DNA of 64,000 nucleotides from NCBI RefSeq assembly GCF_036669915.1, contig NC_089322.1:11124041-11188040 (forward strand), given 5' to 3'. Made by a program: the position numbers and the translations under genes. Each line of letters opens with the position of its first letter. The stretch's first letter is position 1. Below the pieces are notes generated by a model. The model made no database searches. It saw only the letters and a program-made list of their open reading frames with translations, and was not told the origin of the DNA. Positions 41,501-53,748 of this stretch are shown piece after piece. The DNA is from Pocillopora verrucosa (taxonomy: Eukaryota > Cnidaria > Anthozoa > Scleractinia > Pocilloporidae).

Positions 41501-44500
41501 GGCGGATGCCGAGGTTAGATAAATTCAAACCTTTGCTGGCTACGATATACACAAAAAGATTCGGTGACCTAGTTCAGGATTGAGATCATCTTACCCAATA
41601 TTCACAGAGAGCTTAAAAGCGCTCTTGGTTGCCAGTCTTTCCCTTCTAACTTTGGTTGCTTTTGATCTATTGTGAAAATATATGTTGCCATTAACTGTAA
41701 AGAAAACATTTCTCTCTATGAAGAATTAGATATATGAAAATTCACATATTTGGAGGTCTTCTATTTTCTCCATACATTTTACAAAGACCTCCATATTTTC
41801 ATATATCTAATTCTTCATTCACTCGGATGTTTATTTGTACCCAATTCATTGACCAGCTCCCAGTTGGCTTGTTAGCTCAATTGGTAGAGCACTGCACCGG
41901 TATCGCAGAGGTCATGGGTTCAAATCCCGTACGGGCCTGAAAATTTTTTTCAGGTCCTACTTACAACTACTAGTTTCAGTAGTGTTCTTAGCTGCGAGGA
42001 TCTTCTAATTTCATTTCTCTCTATTTTAAGGTTTTATTTAGATTTTGGCTATCAGGAAACTGAGTGCCTTTTGCTGATAACATTACTTTTAAAACTTAAC
42101 CGCTAAGGTCCGCTTAGTGTTATGAAGACAGTTCTTTCCTTTTTTAGAATAATTTCATTAACAGAGGAGTTAAAAGACGCCAATCAGAAAATAGAAGACC
42201 TCCAAACTAAAATTAAACAGAATGAAAATAACTTAGAAATGCTGAAAGAAAGAAAGAGGTTTGTATCTGTGGTTAAATTTAGAGAAATAAATCTGCTATT
42301 CCATACCAATAAGTGAGTATATGTCAAATTCATGAATAAATAAATTAGTAGATAAATAAGAATAGTAAAAAAGTGCCAATGAATATTTCAGAATTTAATC
42401 GAATCGTGTTTCCCGTTATTCGGTCAGTTTTGGAGGCAGGGAAAATGGGATAATGATTATTTCATGTAATTATCTTCTTTTAATTTTTCTATCACGCCCG
42501 GTAAACGTATCAACAAGTAACTAAAAGTCGTAGAGAACATTTTCCATTCTGGAATGCGACTGAGATTTCTTTGTCACTCAGTGTTTGGTACTGACAAATT
42601 AATTTTATAGCAATATGGTCATGAAGTTGGTTCTAAATAAACCCGTGAAGTAATGAATAAATGGTTAAGAATATATGAAAGTCATATATTTGAACTGCGG
42701 ATAAAGACGTTAATGAAAGTGATCCTCGCAGTAATGTGCACTACTTAGGCATTTATTCATTACTTCACGGGTTTATTTAGAACCAACTTCATGACCAGCT
42801 CCCAGTTGGCTTGTTAGCTCAATTGGTAGAGCGCTGCACCGGTATCGCAGAGGTCATGGGTTTAAATCCCGTGCAGGCCTGAATTTTTTTCAGGCCTTAT
42901 TTTCACTACTGCCTAAGTAGTGCACATTACTGCGAGGATCACTTTCATTAACGTCTTTATCCGCAGTTCAAATATATGACTTTCATATATTCTTAACCAC
43001 TCAAAATAATCTTGAAAATTCTTTTCTGATTTTCTTAAAGGCCGATTCGTTTATTATCCTTGTATAATAGGCCTTTTTCTTCAGGTGTCATTCGAAGCTG
43101 CCATCTTTAGTGCAGGGGAAGATAATAAATGCCCTATATTTCATTCAGCTCAACAGCGGAATATTTAGGAATATCTTCCATTTTTCTGTCTTCGTCCTTT
43201 GTTTTCAGTCGGAAATATTTCTTGCAATCTAACATTCCGTTCAGTTTTTGGAGGGTGTTTTCTCTTTCATCTTATTCTTAAATGAATTCTTCTACAGAGC
43301 AATCAGAAGCAAACTATCCTCAGGTATCGTTTCAAGGGCGCGGTTTTCTTTATCAGTAAATTCTTTCATTATTAGTGAAACTTTTTTCGTTGGCTCTCTT
43401 TACTAGCTACGTCTTTACTCTATGCAAATTTTTTTCTTCATCGTGATCTTCGTGGTAAATCTCGTTACCTCTGAAATAAAAAGGCTTACGCAACTTTTTA
43501 AAGGAGCTTGAATAGAAGAAAGTGAGGGAATGAGTAAATCATTGAGTTTGCGAATGAACCGATAGGTGAATCAATCAGTTAAAGACTGTCGATAGATACA
43601 AACATATCAACACACCTGGTCAAACGGCCGGACTGTTAGACGTGTAAGCAGACAGAGAGAAGAAAAGTGGAATCAATATGCGACCCCGGTTGATATCAAT
43701 TACCAAAATAATAACATTTACAATAAATAATGGACTAATTATTTTAAAAATGCTGCCCTGCATGTAGAGCTGCCCTGAATAAGTGGTACTGTGAAAACCT
43801 AAAGTACTTTAATTCATCTTTGTATTCATTTTTACTTTTATCAGGAACCAGGGCGATGCAAACTATTTTACAAGCAAATACAAAGACCTCAAAGCAAAAT
43901 CAAGAACAACGCACAAAGAGTTAATGGCCAAGCAAGAAAGGTTGGCCTGGTTTTTTCCACCTACAAGTCACTATTAGTTACAAAGTAATAGTTGTTAACT
44001 GTTGAAAGGAATGAGTTAAAAAAAAAAAAATTATTAACTACTTAGCTTTGTTCGGCAGGTCGCCAAGGGACCCGGTTTTGCCTGCCTAGTTTGTAGCGAA
44101 TTATCTGGCACTTGTTTAATCTACCAGTAATTTAGTATCAAATTCAATCATTTTTAAAAAATTATCCATAATTTTTTTTAAGATTATTTATATTTTGAAT
44201 CCTCAAGAGGAACAAATTGAAAAAATTTGAAGAACTGCTAAATAGCTAAAAACGCCCTACAACAAAATATTCCTATTGAGACACTGATAAATTTCGTGAC
44301 GCGTCTTGTAGAATTGAAGAGCTTGAAAGAAAACTGGATTCAAAGCAGGAGGAATATGACAAAGAAAAAGAAAAAATCACGCAAAAATTGGCTGAGAAAG
44401 AGAACATGTAAGTAGAATTCGACAATGTGTAAGATGATATTGTTAAATAGTTTATGTCTTGGCATTTTCGTAACATGTATATGTTTTGATTAAAAAAATC

Positions 44501-47242
44501 ATATAGACATTACCTGAAAATGAAATGGATACACATATAAATGTTGATAAATGAGTGACATTTAGTGTTAACAAGCACGAGTAAATTATCAAATACAACA
44601 AAATTGCACGAGCCCGTGGGGCGCTATTTATAATTTGCACTCGTGTTTGCACCACGTACTTCTTTGTATTATTCCCTAAATTAGCATTATCTCCTCCTCT
44701 CGATTTCGGCCGTGATATAATGATTAAATAGGTCGACTCTGTATCCAAAATGTAATAAACACATTAAAAATTGAGGTACTTCGAGTGCCCAACCAATTTC
44801 TGATATTTTCTTTCAGAGTGAAAGAACAGAAAAAAGAGATAAGACTCTCAAAGGAAGAACACAAGAAAACATTTGAAGCCCAACTAACGGGGCGGCATGA
44901 ACTGGAGGCCAGGTATAGTCGGATACTATAAAGCATTTGATTAAGATTGTGGAGGAAGGAAAGGCAGCGTAAATGCTATGTGGCAGTTACATTTTTAGGA
45001 GTAGATAAACTATTGCTCAGTTCCGTAGTGGAAAAGCTCTTACCGTGACGTTTTGTTCTATTTAAAGAGTTTCAGAGCTTGATAAAGAACTTGCTTCCAA
45101 GGAGGATGTCTTCAAGGAGCAAAAGCAGCGCCTGGAGAAAGAACTTGCGGAATGTGAAAAAACGTATGACTTTTCTTTGAAGTTACTTACTCTTTTAGAT
45201 ATCGGTCATTATCACATAAGGATTTCCGGCCCTGAGAAAAGCCGTAACAACACACGTGAAAAATGTCGCATTTTTTCACGTGTGTTGATATAGCCAATCA
45301 GCTGCTGACACGTCACTCGCCTTTGGCGTCACTCGGTCAGGTTGATGAATGAACGGCAAGGTTTTCACGATTCTCAATACAAGTTGTTTGTCGGAACCTT
45401 CTTGAATTATGGCGGCTAAAACACTAAAAATTCCGTATCGCTGACAGACAGCAAGGTTCAAACTTTCCTAGAAGGAGAAGAAAACCAATATACTAAAGGA
45501 AAAACCGAAAGTTACGTATTCAGTGGCTTTGGTGTCGGCATTTCTTTCGGCTGAGAATGAAAATAGACAACTAGAAGATTTGCTACTGACCGATTTTGGC
45601 CATGTACCTGAAAGACTTCTTCTGTCGGCAAGGACAAAGTCAATGATAGAGAATTTGGTAAATTAAAAATTACGACCATTGTTGTTTTTGTAATCATGAT
45701 TCAACGCATTTTTCCATCTTAAGAGTTAGCGCCAACGCACTTTACGATTGTTATTTGGGGATTGTCGATTCATTTATTTTCATTCATCGATGAAGTCGGC
45801 TTTTCTTGTGAGTAAAGGGCTATTATGTTTATATGATAAACAAAATGATACATGGCTGCTTGTAGATATGGAATTTCTCTTCTCGTGTGTAACTCGACAG
45901 CTCACGAGTGAGCGCAGCATTTTTGCATCTGTAAGATGCATAAATGTAACTAGTGTAAGCGTGGAGAAGCTTGCAAGAACTCAAAACACGGCTGTGGGGA
46001 TTTTTTTGGCAAAATAGGAAATACTTTTAACTGGGGCTATCTTCAACTGAAAATAATATGGTTATCGAACATTTGTTCTTCTTAGAAATGAATGATTGTT
46101 TGCATGCATATCTTCAATGCAACAGCTCCTTTATTCTACCCTTTCTGATCTCTTCGATTTAGGACGTATGTGAATACGCCTGGAACCTACGCGCGCCCAT
46201 GTATTATTCTCTATTTATTTAACACCTGGGAGGGGAGGGGGTGAGGGGGTGAGGGATTTGGAGAAGTTTGGTTGAATCACGGTAAAATTAACCTGATGCC
46301 AACCTTTATACTCTCTTGGCGACAACCGATCCTTCTCCCTCTTTCCGCCAGAAAACCATGTAATCTGCCAGAAAAATCATCCAACCCCCTCCCTCCAGGC
46401 GATAACCAATGATTGCTCCCTTACAAAGTGATATTAGTTGCACAATGTTGAAAAAGGCTACTGCGTATGACTCTATCAGTCAACGAATTCTGCTGTTGGG
46501 TTAATTTTTCGTGTAGAATAAAATGTTTAGTATCGCAACCGTCCATCTGGATAGTTACAGGCTATCAACGATTAGAGAAAAAAATTGTTACATTGAGTCC
46601 GGCAATTGAACATCCGAGAAACCCCACGGCGACGAAGAGAAAGTAAACATGATAGAAAATCAGCATTCAGCAAAGCGCAGTGCTTTACTAAAAAAGAAAG
46701 GGGTTTTCCAATTTTTTTTTCCTAGTTTTAGTCGCGACCAATGGTTTGCAAGACAAGTAGAAATTCATGGATAATTATTTCCTCATTTTGCTTTTGGACA
46801 CATATTAGTTAATTAATAGGGAACTTTATTTGCGCATTTTTTGCATATTTTGACATCTTTGCTTGAGCTGTCTCGACGACGTCGTCCAGCTACGATCAAT
46901 CAACGCAGGCAAGGCGCTGAAGTTCTTCTTCTTCTTCTTCGCCTTTTTTCGTTGGGCTCAGGTGGAGGAGATAGCTAAACTCCATATCAAAATTTGGAAA
47001 AATTTTCTCCATCTGTAATATTTGTTACGTGTACCCGAAACTATTTTGTGAAACTATTTGAGCGCTTTGGGTTTGAAATGTTTTCAAATTGTGGCGGAAA
47101 ACAAAAAAGCGTGACGTCACAACTGTGTTTACGTACAATCGCTCTGACGAAGGGCTAACGCTCGAAATGTCAGCCTTTAAACTCTTTACGGTGACCAATT
47201 TACGTTTTCAACTCAGTTGTTAACACTAAATTACCTGTTATA

Positions 47243-47273
<31 letters not shown>

Positions 47274-50200
47274 CAGAAACTTACCCCCTTCATTCATTTG
47301 TGTTTACATACTCTCTTCTAAACTGGTTAGCCAACCAATGAGAGCGTGTGTACTATAACAACTATTTAATAACAACAAGGGTCACCTTATTTCAGTTTGC
47401 AGAAGAGAAAAAATTTTGTCCAGTGGAGCTAAGGAAAAGACCGATAATGACAAGCTCAAGAAGAAAATTCTTTAATAATTTTCTTTCAGAAGTTTTATCA
47501 ATGCGGTGTTTCCAAGCAATACTGAGATTTTCTGTTTTATTGCAGACTTCGTTCAGAGAAATTAGAACGAGAAAGGGCGAAAAAACATTATGTTGATGAG
47601 TTGAGAGACAAAGAAACAAAGATGAGAACTCTAGGAGCGAGGTTCGTCTGATACGAGTGGCACCACTTAGTTGATTATATTGCGAAAATGATAAACGAAG
47701 ACTTGTGTAATACTTCCATAGCCTTGTGATAGCAATATGATCCAGATAAATTTCAGATTTAAGAGGAAAAACATGTTTCAGCATGACCTCATGTCATCTT
47801 CAGTTAAATGTGTTGAGCCGTTGACTTTGTTTTTACACGTTACATGCAGTTACATGTAGATACGATGTCAAGTTTGATACGAAAACAATATTTGAAATCA
47901 GTATCGCCACAATGTTGAAGTAAACAATACGCGCGCAAATGTAACACGGGATTTACATTCCGCACAAGTACAACGATAAATAACTAGGTATAATAGGGCA
48001 TTAGTGAGAGATCCAATTCCAACTTCGGATGCCTTTATCAATTTACTTGTACGGGATGTATATCCCGTTACTTTGGTGAGACATCTTGTCATTATTTCTG
48101 TTGGGTGGAGGAATATTCGGGCAAATGTTCTCATGATAACAGGCTCTTTAGTTCTTTTTATGTTCTTCAACTGAGTGTTTTAAGATTCTAGACTCGACCA
48201 AGACAACTAATTCTCTAAAACCAAAGAGGCGTTGAGCTGAATACTCAGATGCAACATAACTGTAATTTTTTGTTCGCATAGATTCAGTTTTTAAGTGTTA
48301 CATTTGCGCGCGGTTTTGTTTGCTTCACGATAGTGAACGATATGGCTATTGTACGTTGTGGTTATATTTTTAAAACAAGATTTCGTGTTGCTGTGCGTCT
48401 GTTCTATAATAGATTATAAATGACGTCAACATGTGGTAAGTATAAGTAGAGGCACACAAAGGAAAGCCAGCCGAGTTTGTCGCTGATATTTTCTTTTAAT
48501 TTTTATAGATATAACCTGAACGAGCTTGAACGAGTGTAAAAGAATACATTATATGTTAATTTTCAAACAGGAACGAGAAGTTAAGTGCTGATGTGAAGAA
48601 AAAGGACATGGAATTGCGTCATTACATTGAGAGGTAAGAAAATGAGTACTCAATTATTTTAGATTAGTTACGTTGTATTTATGCTCAACAGTTTGGATGA
48701 AATAGAGGTAACATAAGTTCAATAATACATTGTTTAGGAGTGCGTGGCTGTTTGTTTTAGCTTATGTTAGTTACTTTTGATGTTTTTTTTCCTTTTTGCA
48801 TCATATTGTACCAGGCTAGGTGGTAAAAGTAGGCGACTTACTTCTTTGCTTCATAGAAACATGATATAGTGAAAGATATATATTGGAAATTGACATTAAA
48901 GGATCTATAACCTCACCTTTTTTTATTAAATTATGCGTTAGTATATCACTATCTGCACTTGTAATTTTTTTTTACATTCACATGTTGCAACACGCTAATC
49001 CAGCAATTTTGGCCCAATTTTCGGGTATTTCAGTTTTCAACGCCAAGAAGTAACTTATAAAAGTGACTTGACCCTAAAAGAAACGGAAATAAGCAAAACC
49101 AAGGAAAGGTAGAGTCACTTTGTTGATGTAATAGGTATCATGTGATGTTTCAAAAATTGAATAACCCGCAGACGGCAACTTGTATGATTTTTAATATATT
49201 ATGTCTTTTGGATGACAGTAAATAAGGGTTCCTCACATGAACTAAGTGCCCCACACCTCATAAAGCTTTTCAATACTCTTAAATGTAGAATAGAAGTACT
49301 CAATTGCTTGTTAAGGTTGTTACCCATACTCAAAGACGTGCCCTATGTCACTCAACGCGTTTGCGAAATACTCATGATCAAATGGTAAAAGGTTTGAACA
49401 TGAAATTGACAATCTTTGGTGCAGTCTGATTGACCGGGTGTGGGTGGTCCTGTTTCCATCTTCTTTGACTGAAAGGCACTAACTGACTACGAACATTGTA
49501 TCAAGATTGTCTCACAGAGAGAAAGAAGTCAAAACTCTTATACACGAGGTCCAGCGGTACAAGTCCAGGTATTATAGACAGTTTATTAATAGCAGTTTGT
49601 CATCTTTACATGTGCAATGTACAAACTTCATATATGGCATAATGACTGACGCCAAACACGAGCATGATTTAGCACTATCTTCCAAAAACGCTTCGACAAG
49701 GCATTCCTATTCCAAAATCTATTTCAACGGAAACTCCCAGTAAGTCAATTGTCCGCATGAAAATACACGTTTACTTTGGGAAATCGTCATTTTGTGATTT
49801 ACAGCGGGTGAAATTTGGAAAAATTCTCAAAGTTTCAGATCATGGTAAGAGTAGGCCCCTACAACTATTTATCATATGACCCGTAAACCATGCGCAAAAC
49901 GCACGGCCTGACGGGTTGACGTGACCCGGTCCGGAAAAAAACCGTCCAGCCCTGCAATCACACGGCTTTGCTGCAAAAACTTTAAGATATCGTCGTCGTC
50001 CTATTTCGCTGATGTAAAACTTTTTGCGATAGGTCAAGTTATGCAATATATGATACTGGGAAAGATGCGCCTGAAATGATCATTGATCTTAATGGATCGC
50101 TTGGTTTCCGATATTTTCTCAACAGTATAAATGTTTATTACAACAAATTTCGACGAAAAGTACACGCTCCAGAAATCGCACAATGTTTAAACTGGACTGT

Positions 50201-53200
50201 TTTCTCTCTCTTTTAGGCTTGCTAGTTTGTGTGAAAAACGAGTAAATCAAGATCAGAGAAGTGTGGAGAATGTTCTTGCATCAAACCGGCCGTCTGACGT
50301 GGAAAGGGATTTCAAGGAATTTTTTGATGGTTCAAGAGAAGATGCCCGAGACGTAATTCAGTCTATATATGGATCAGAAGAGAAAAAAGACGTTCATATC
50401 TATTATCCAAGAATAGTGTGCACGATATTAGTGGTAAGTGTAAGTATGATTGTGCATAACGTTCACATTTTTAGTTGTTGGTATAAATTTTTTAATCAAA
50501 GAAAAACAACGAGTTTAGGAGTGATGATGTTTGCGACGACGATTTTGAGTAAGAAAATGATTTAATGGTGGTAGTAGGTTGCAGATGCAGATGCAGTATG
50601 GTGAGCCGCTAAAGTAACGATGACATTTTCCCGCCCAGTCAAATAAATACGATTTTGCCATGCTACGAGGCCCGGTGACGTAAGACTCGGAGACTCTTTG
50701 CAAGCTCATGTAAAAGTGACCTTGACTTTCTCCAGCTTGAATTCGATACTTTCGATTCCTTACTTTATCTTTATGTCCCTGTTAAAGATTTTGCAGGGCC
50801 CATTGTAATCAAGTCCATATGATGTTGGTTCAGCCGGGATAATTAGTGCAAAGCTACATGGTCACATTGCACTGTCACTGTAATCGATTGCATTATAATT
50901 GACAGAGAGGAATTTATTTTCAATACTTATTACAGGCTGCATATGAGGTCACTAAGAATGTGAAGGAAGCCGTACTCGATTTATTCAAAGTGTCGACTAA
51001 AAAGCTGATTTTGAAGGCTCCGGAAGTTGGTCAAAATTATAATCTCACTAGGATGGTATGGAAGAAAAAGTAACTGTTTAGTCTCTAAGTCGACATTCTC
51101 TTATTAGTGGCTTAACAGTTGTCTCTGTATAGTTTCTTTCTGCTGTGATAAATCTATTTACCAAACGTAATCCTTAACCTATTCCGTGTGTTGATTAAAA
51201 AGTTGTATCGATTTTTCTTTAGAAAAGGATTTAATTCCTTTAGGGAGGTAGCTTTGGTTTTTTTTTCCTAATCAGCCTAATAGGAGTGATTGAAAGGTGA
51301 CTCAGGAGATCATTCTTATGAAATTCAAGCGCCTAAACCTAACTTTTGAAATTGTCTTCAAATGTACCAGAAATTCGACAATGTTGTGCATGCCATCGGT
51401 TTAAAATCAAATTGATGACCAAACTCAAGGCCACGACGCGTGGTCCATAAACAGCTACTGCTCTGGTCATCGCAAGAAAATTATAGCCGAAGAAAGAATA
51501 CCGCTTAATATTATAACAGATTGTCAAGAGATGGAAAGGGTATAATTTGACCAATTGTGTTTTCATTTCAAGGATGACAATTTTGTTTTCAATCCAATTA
51601 CCATCGATGTTTGTGACAAGTCAGAGGAATCGACTGACGTCATCGATGCCCTGCTGAACTCGTTGAAAGAATCTGCTCATATATGCAACCTTAAATGCCT
51701 AGAAAATGTAAGTTTGTTTCCTATGATTTTTTATATCTGCGTTTTCTTTAGTTCACCTTTTAAAGATCAGTTAAGTGATTTAGATGGGAATGAGGAGACT
51801 TCCGTATTATTGAAATAACATTGAACACTACTGATAGAGAGAAACAGTACTGTGCACAAAATAGACCATAGATGTTCTTTGTAACCCATGCTATTGACAA
51901 TGGTGTTTTTGAGGAAAACACATTTCCGTGACGCCTTTGACAATTTCTGGTCAGTACCGAGCCAATTTAGATAGAAACTACGCGAAACGTAAATATATTG
52001 CCACTTTAAACCCTACCTTACTTTGTTACATTAGCTTTTGCTACTTTCGCTTGCATGCTCAAAAGCATGATACGCTCACTGCAGGCTAACAAAGCACACT
52101 CAGGGTGCGCAAACATGTATTCCATCTATAGAACAAAGACGGACACACTTTAATTTGTTTTCGAGAAGTTGAAACACTAACCCTTTTACATTTTGAGACT
52201 ATGTGGAGTCAAAAGAAAGAAAGAGAATAGAATATGGCCTTTCGTGTAGCTAGGAGAGGAGAGGGGTAGTTGAAATTTCTAAAGCCAGGTTTCTACTACA
52301 ATTGTAGGCGTCTTTGATCGAGTTTCAACTCAGGTAGATATTTTTCTACTTTGTGCTTAACATAAGGAAAGCTTACGATGTCAAAAAGTCAAACCTACAG
52401 ACTTCACAAACGATGTTGATAATATAAATTGGCCACCGTAGAGAGTTTCTAAGATTTGTGCGCATAGAAACTCTTAACGATGGCCAATTTACACTATTAA
52501 CTCAGTTGATAAAAACCAAATTATCTCGTTATACTCCTCCACTGACGCAGCGCCACAATTTTTTAGAAACTTGCCCCTTTTATACTTTTGCTGGTAGCTT
52601 TTCAGTCTAAAAACAAGATTGGAAGGTGACATGTTCCGTGCAATTCGGCCAAATTGTGGCTGATGAAAACCTGCAATCTTTTTAAATGACAATTAGATAT
52701 TAAACTACTCAAGGGGCTGCGTTTTGTGAATGAACGACAGTCGAATTCTCAGGAACTGTGAACTATCACTGCTGTGTCTTTCCACTCGACGCATCGGAGA
52801 GGATATCGGAGCAAGCGAAAATCACTAACTGAAAGATTTGCTACGGGCCGATTTTAGCCGTGTACCTGAAAGGTTTCATCTGTCGTTAAGGACTAATTCA
52901 TTAACTGAGAATTTTTTATATTGAAAATTAGGCCCATTTTCCATTTTTTGTTTTTGTCGAGCCTTTTATTTTCATTCATTAATAAAGTTGACTTTTATTG
53001 CCGGTAAAGGGCTATTGTGTTCATATGATAAACAAAATAATTCATGGTTGCTTGTAGATATGGAATTTCTCTTGTCGTGTTCCACTCGACATCTCACTCG
53101 TTCGCTTCCCTAACTCGTGAGCTATCGAGTTGAACACTCGAAGAAAAATTCCATATTAAAGCGCGCCCACGTATTCTTTATTTATCGTGTGCTGTAAGAT

Positions 53201-53748
53201 GCAATAATGTAACTAGTGTAAGCGTGGAGAAGCTTGTAAGAACTCAAAACATGGCTGTGAGGATTTTTTTTCGGCAAAATAGGAAATACTTTTAACTGGG
53301 GCTATCTCTAACTGCAAATAATATGGTTACCAAACATTTGTTCTTATTAGAAATGAATGGTTGTTTGCATGCATATCTTCAATGCAACAGCTCCTTTATT
53401 CTACCCTTTCTTCTCTCTTCGATTTAGGACGTACGTGAACACGCCTGGAAAATATGGAATGAGTGGTATAAAGAGAATTCATCATTCACACTCGCACCTA
53501 CTCAAGAAGTACTAACAGAACTCATTAGGAGTGGCTACATAGAGGCATGCTTACGTTTAGCATGGAGAATGGTTACACAGCGGCCACCCTTGCGACTGGA
53601 ATACAATTCCTCCATTTTCGATCACCACATTCATAAGAAAGCCAAGGGCGATACATCACAGGAAGAAATTACGTGTTATCTGTGGCCTTGTCTCTTTGAT
53701 GGAGGAGCAAAACTTATCTGTCCTGGATTGGTTCTGTGCAAAATGTAA
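35541..53748 (+). CDS. MIEAP/SPATA18-like coiled-coil protein, paralogue B (15 exons)
   Basis: Exons: 35541-35746, 41360-41437, 42148-42258, 43845-43940, 44312-44407, 44817-44912, 45068-45163, 47546-47641, 48571-48633, 49034-49108, 49506-49568, 50217-50433, 50936-51055, 51573-51707, 53428-53748; 622 codons, every junction GT-AG and in phase. The start ATG is in ACAATGG. Exons 2-11 encode a long charged coiled coil (about residues 95-355). Exons 4-8 are each exactly 96 nt with phase-2 borders. Exons 12-15 form the C-terminal domain, aligned with exons 6-9 of paralogue A. Hallmarks are CLRLAWRMVTQRPPLRLEY and CYLWPCLFDGG. The family call rests on this W...Q.PP and YLWP pattern. It is in tandem with paralogue A on the same strand, so local duplication is likely. 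Confidence 0.77.
35747..41359. other. Large first intron of paralogue B
   Basis: 5.6 kb between exons 1 and 2. It contains an inverted-repeat element at 39065-40461 and several short ORFs without recognisable features. I see no further exon in correct phase. Confidence 0.6.
39065..40461. repeat. Element bounded by diverged inverted repeats of about 125 bp
   Basis: The left arm 39065-39189 (AGTCTCTGTAAGAATCAAAC ... AAAGGTTGCAGCACTC) is matched inverted by 40334-40461 (AGAGTGCTGCGACCTTTAAA ... GATTCTTACAGAAACTTG). The 1.15-kb interior has a 169-codon ORF overlapping the left arm (39042-39551) with no recognised domain, so a non-autonomous transposon is the simplest reading. Confidence 0.55.
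41718..42030 (+). mobile_element. tRNA-bearing foldback element, copy 1
   Basis: A hairpin (left arm 41718-41760, right arm 41783-41817, imperfect) precedes GACCAGCTCCCAGTTGGCTTG and a tRNA-like cloverleaf at 41866-41938, followed by a CCTGAAA...TTTCAGG hairpin with a T7 run and GCGAGGATC. The second copy 0.9 kb downstream shares the core and flanks. It sits in intron 2 of paralogue B. Confidence 0.65.
41866..41938 (+). tRNA. tRNA-Thr(GGT)-like cloverleaf, probably element-borne pseudo-tRNA
   Basis: The 73-base cloverleaf has acceptor arms GGCTTGT/ACGGGCC, D arm GCTC-AATTGGTA-GAGC, anticodon arm CTGCA-CCGGTAT-CGCAG and T arm ATGGG-TTCAAAT-CCCGT. All stems pair, with G-U pairs and one A-C mismatch. 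The apparent anticodon is GGT. The universal U33 is C here, which argues against a working tRNA. The D and T arms look like good internal RNA polymerase III A and B boxes. Confidence 0.6.
42616..42998 (+). mobile_element. tRNA-bearing element, copy 2, with interleaved perfect inverted repeats
   Basis: Order is A (42616-42662), B (42663-42750), A' (42751-42797), tRNA-like core (42808-42880), B' (42911-42998). A/A' is a perfect 47-bp inverted repeat and B/B' a perfect 88-bp one. The arms overlap in order, so the two hairpins exclude each other. It lies in intron 3 of paralogue B. Confidence 0.8.
42808..42880 (+). tRNA. tRNA-Thr(GGT)-like cloverleaf, second copy
   Basis: Same arms as the first copy. 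The 3' acceptor strand is GCAGGCC instead of ACGGGCC, yet still pairs fully with GGCTTGT. The T loop reads TTTAAAT, losing the conserved C56 of TTC, and U33 is again C, so it is probably not a functional tRNA. Confidence 0.55.
44577..44646. repeat. Short inverted-repeat motif (CACGAG...CTCGTG)
   Basis: CACGAGTAAATTATCAAATA is followed by an inverted, diverged TTTATAATTTGCACTCGTG in intron 5 of paralogue B. It resembles the TTGCACTCG-type foldback near 60901-61050. Confidence 0.4.
45220..46217. mobile_element. Interspersed foldback repeat, copy 1, with inserted host fragment
   Basis: Starts GGATTTCCGGCCCTGAG, has the palindromic ACACACGTG...CACGTGTGT block near 45250-45285, and ends CGCCCATGTATTATTCTC. 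It is similar to the copy at 55704-56476. Positions 45930-46185 do not belong to the repeat: they match 53193-53450 of the same gene. It lies in intron 7 of paralogue B. Confidence 0.7.
45930..46185 (+). pseudogene. Copied intron 14/exon 15 boundary of paralogue B
   Basis: 256 bp closely matching 53193-53450 with scattered substitutions. It includes the polypyrimidine tract, the TCGATTTAG acceptor and the first 23 bases of exon 15, then jumps into the repeat sequence (CCTACGCGCGCCC). It has no coding continuation, but a usable acceptor site is preserved. Confidence 0.75.
52825..53187. mobile_element. Interspersed foldback repeat, partial copy next to exon 15
   Basis: Matches the 3' half of the family: GAAAGATTTGCTACGGGCCG, AAAGGGCTATTGTG, then the inverted pair GATATGGAATTTCTCTTG / AAAAATTCCATATT and GCGCGCCCACGTATTCTT. 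It ends five bases before the segment copied to 45930-46185. Confidence 0.65.

Noticed and set aside
41866-41938. Functional tRNA-Thr gene
   Set aside because: C at position 33 and its embedding in a duplicated repeat element make a working decoding tRNA unlikely.
47348-47596. Possible extra exon before exon 8 of paralogue B
   Set aside because: The frame continuing from exon 7 hits a stop in this segment. The acceptor at 47545 gives the correct phase and a 96-nt exon instead.
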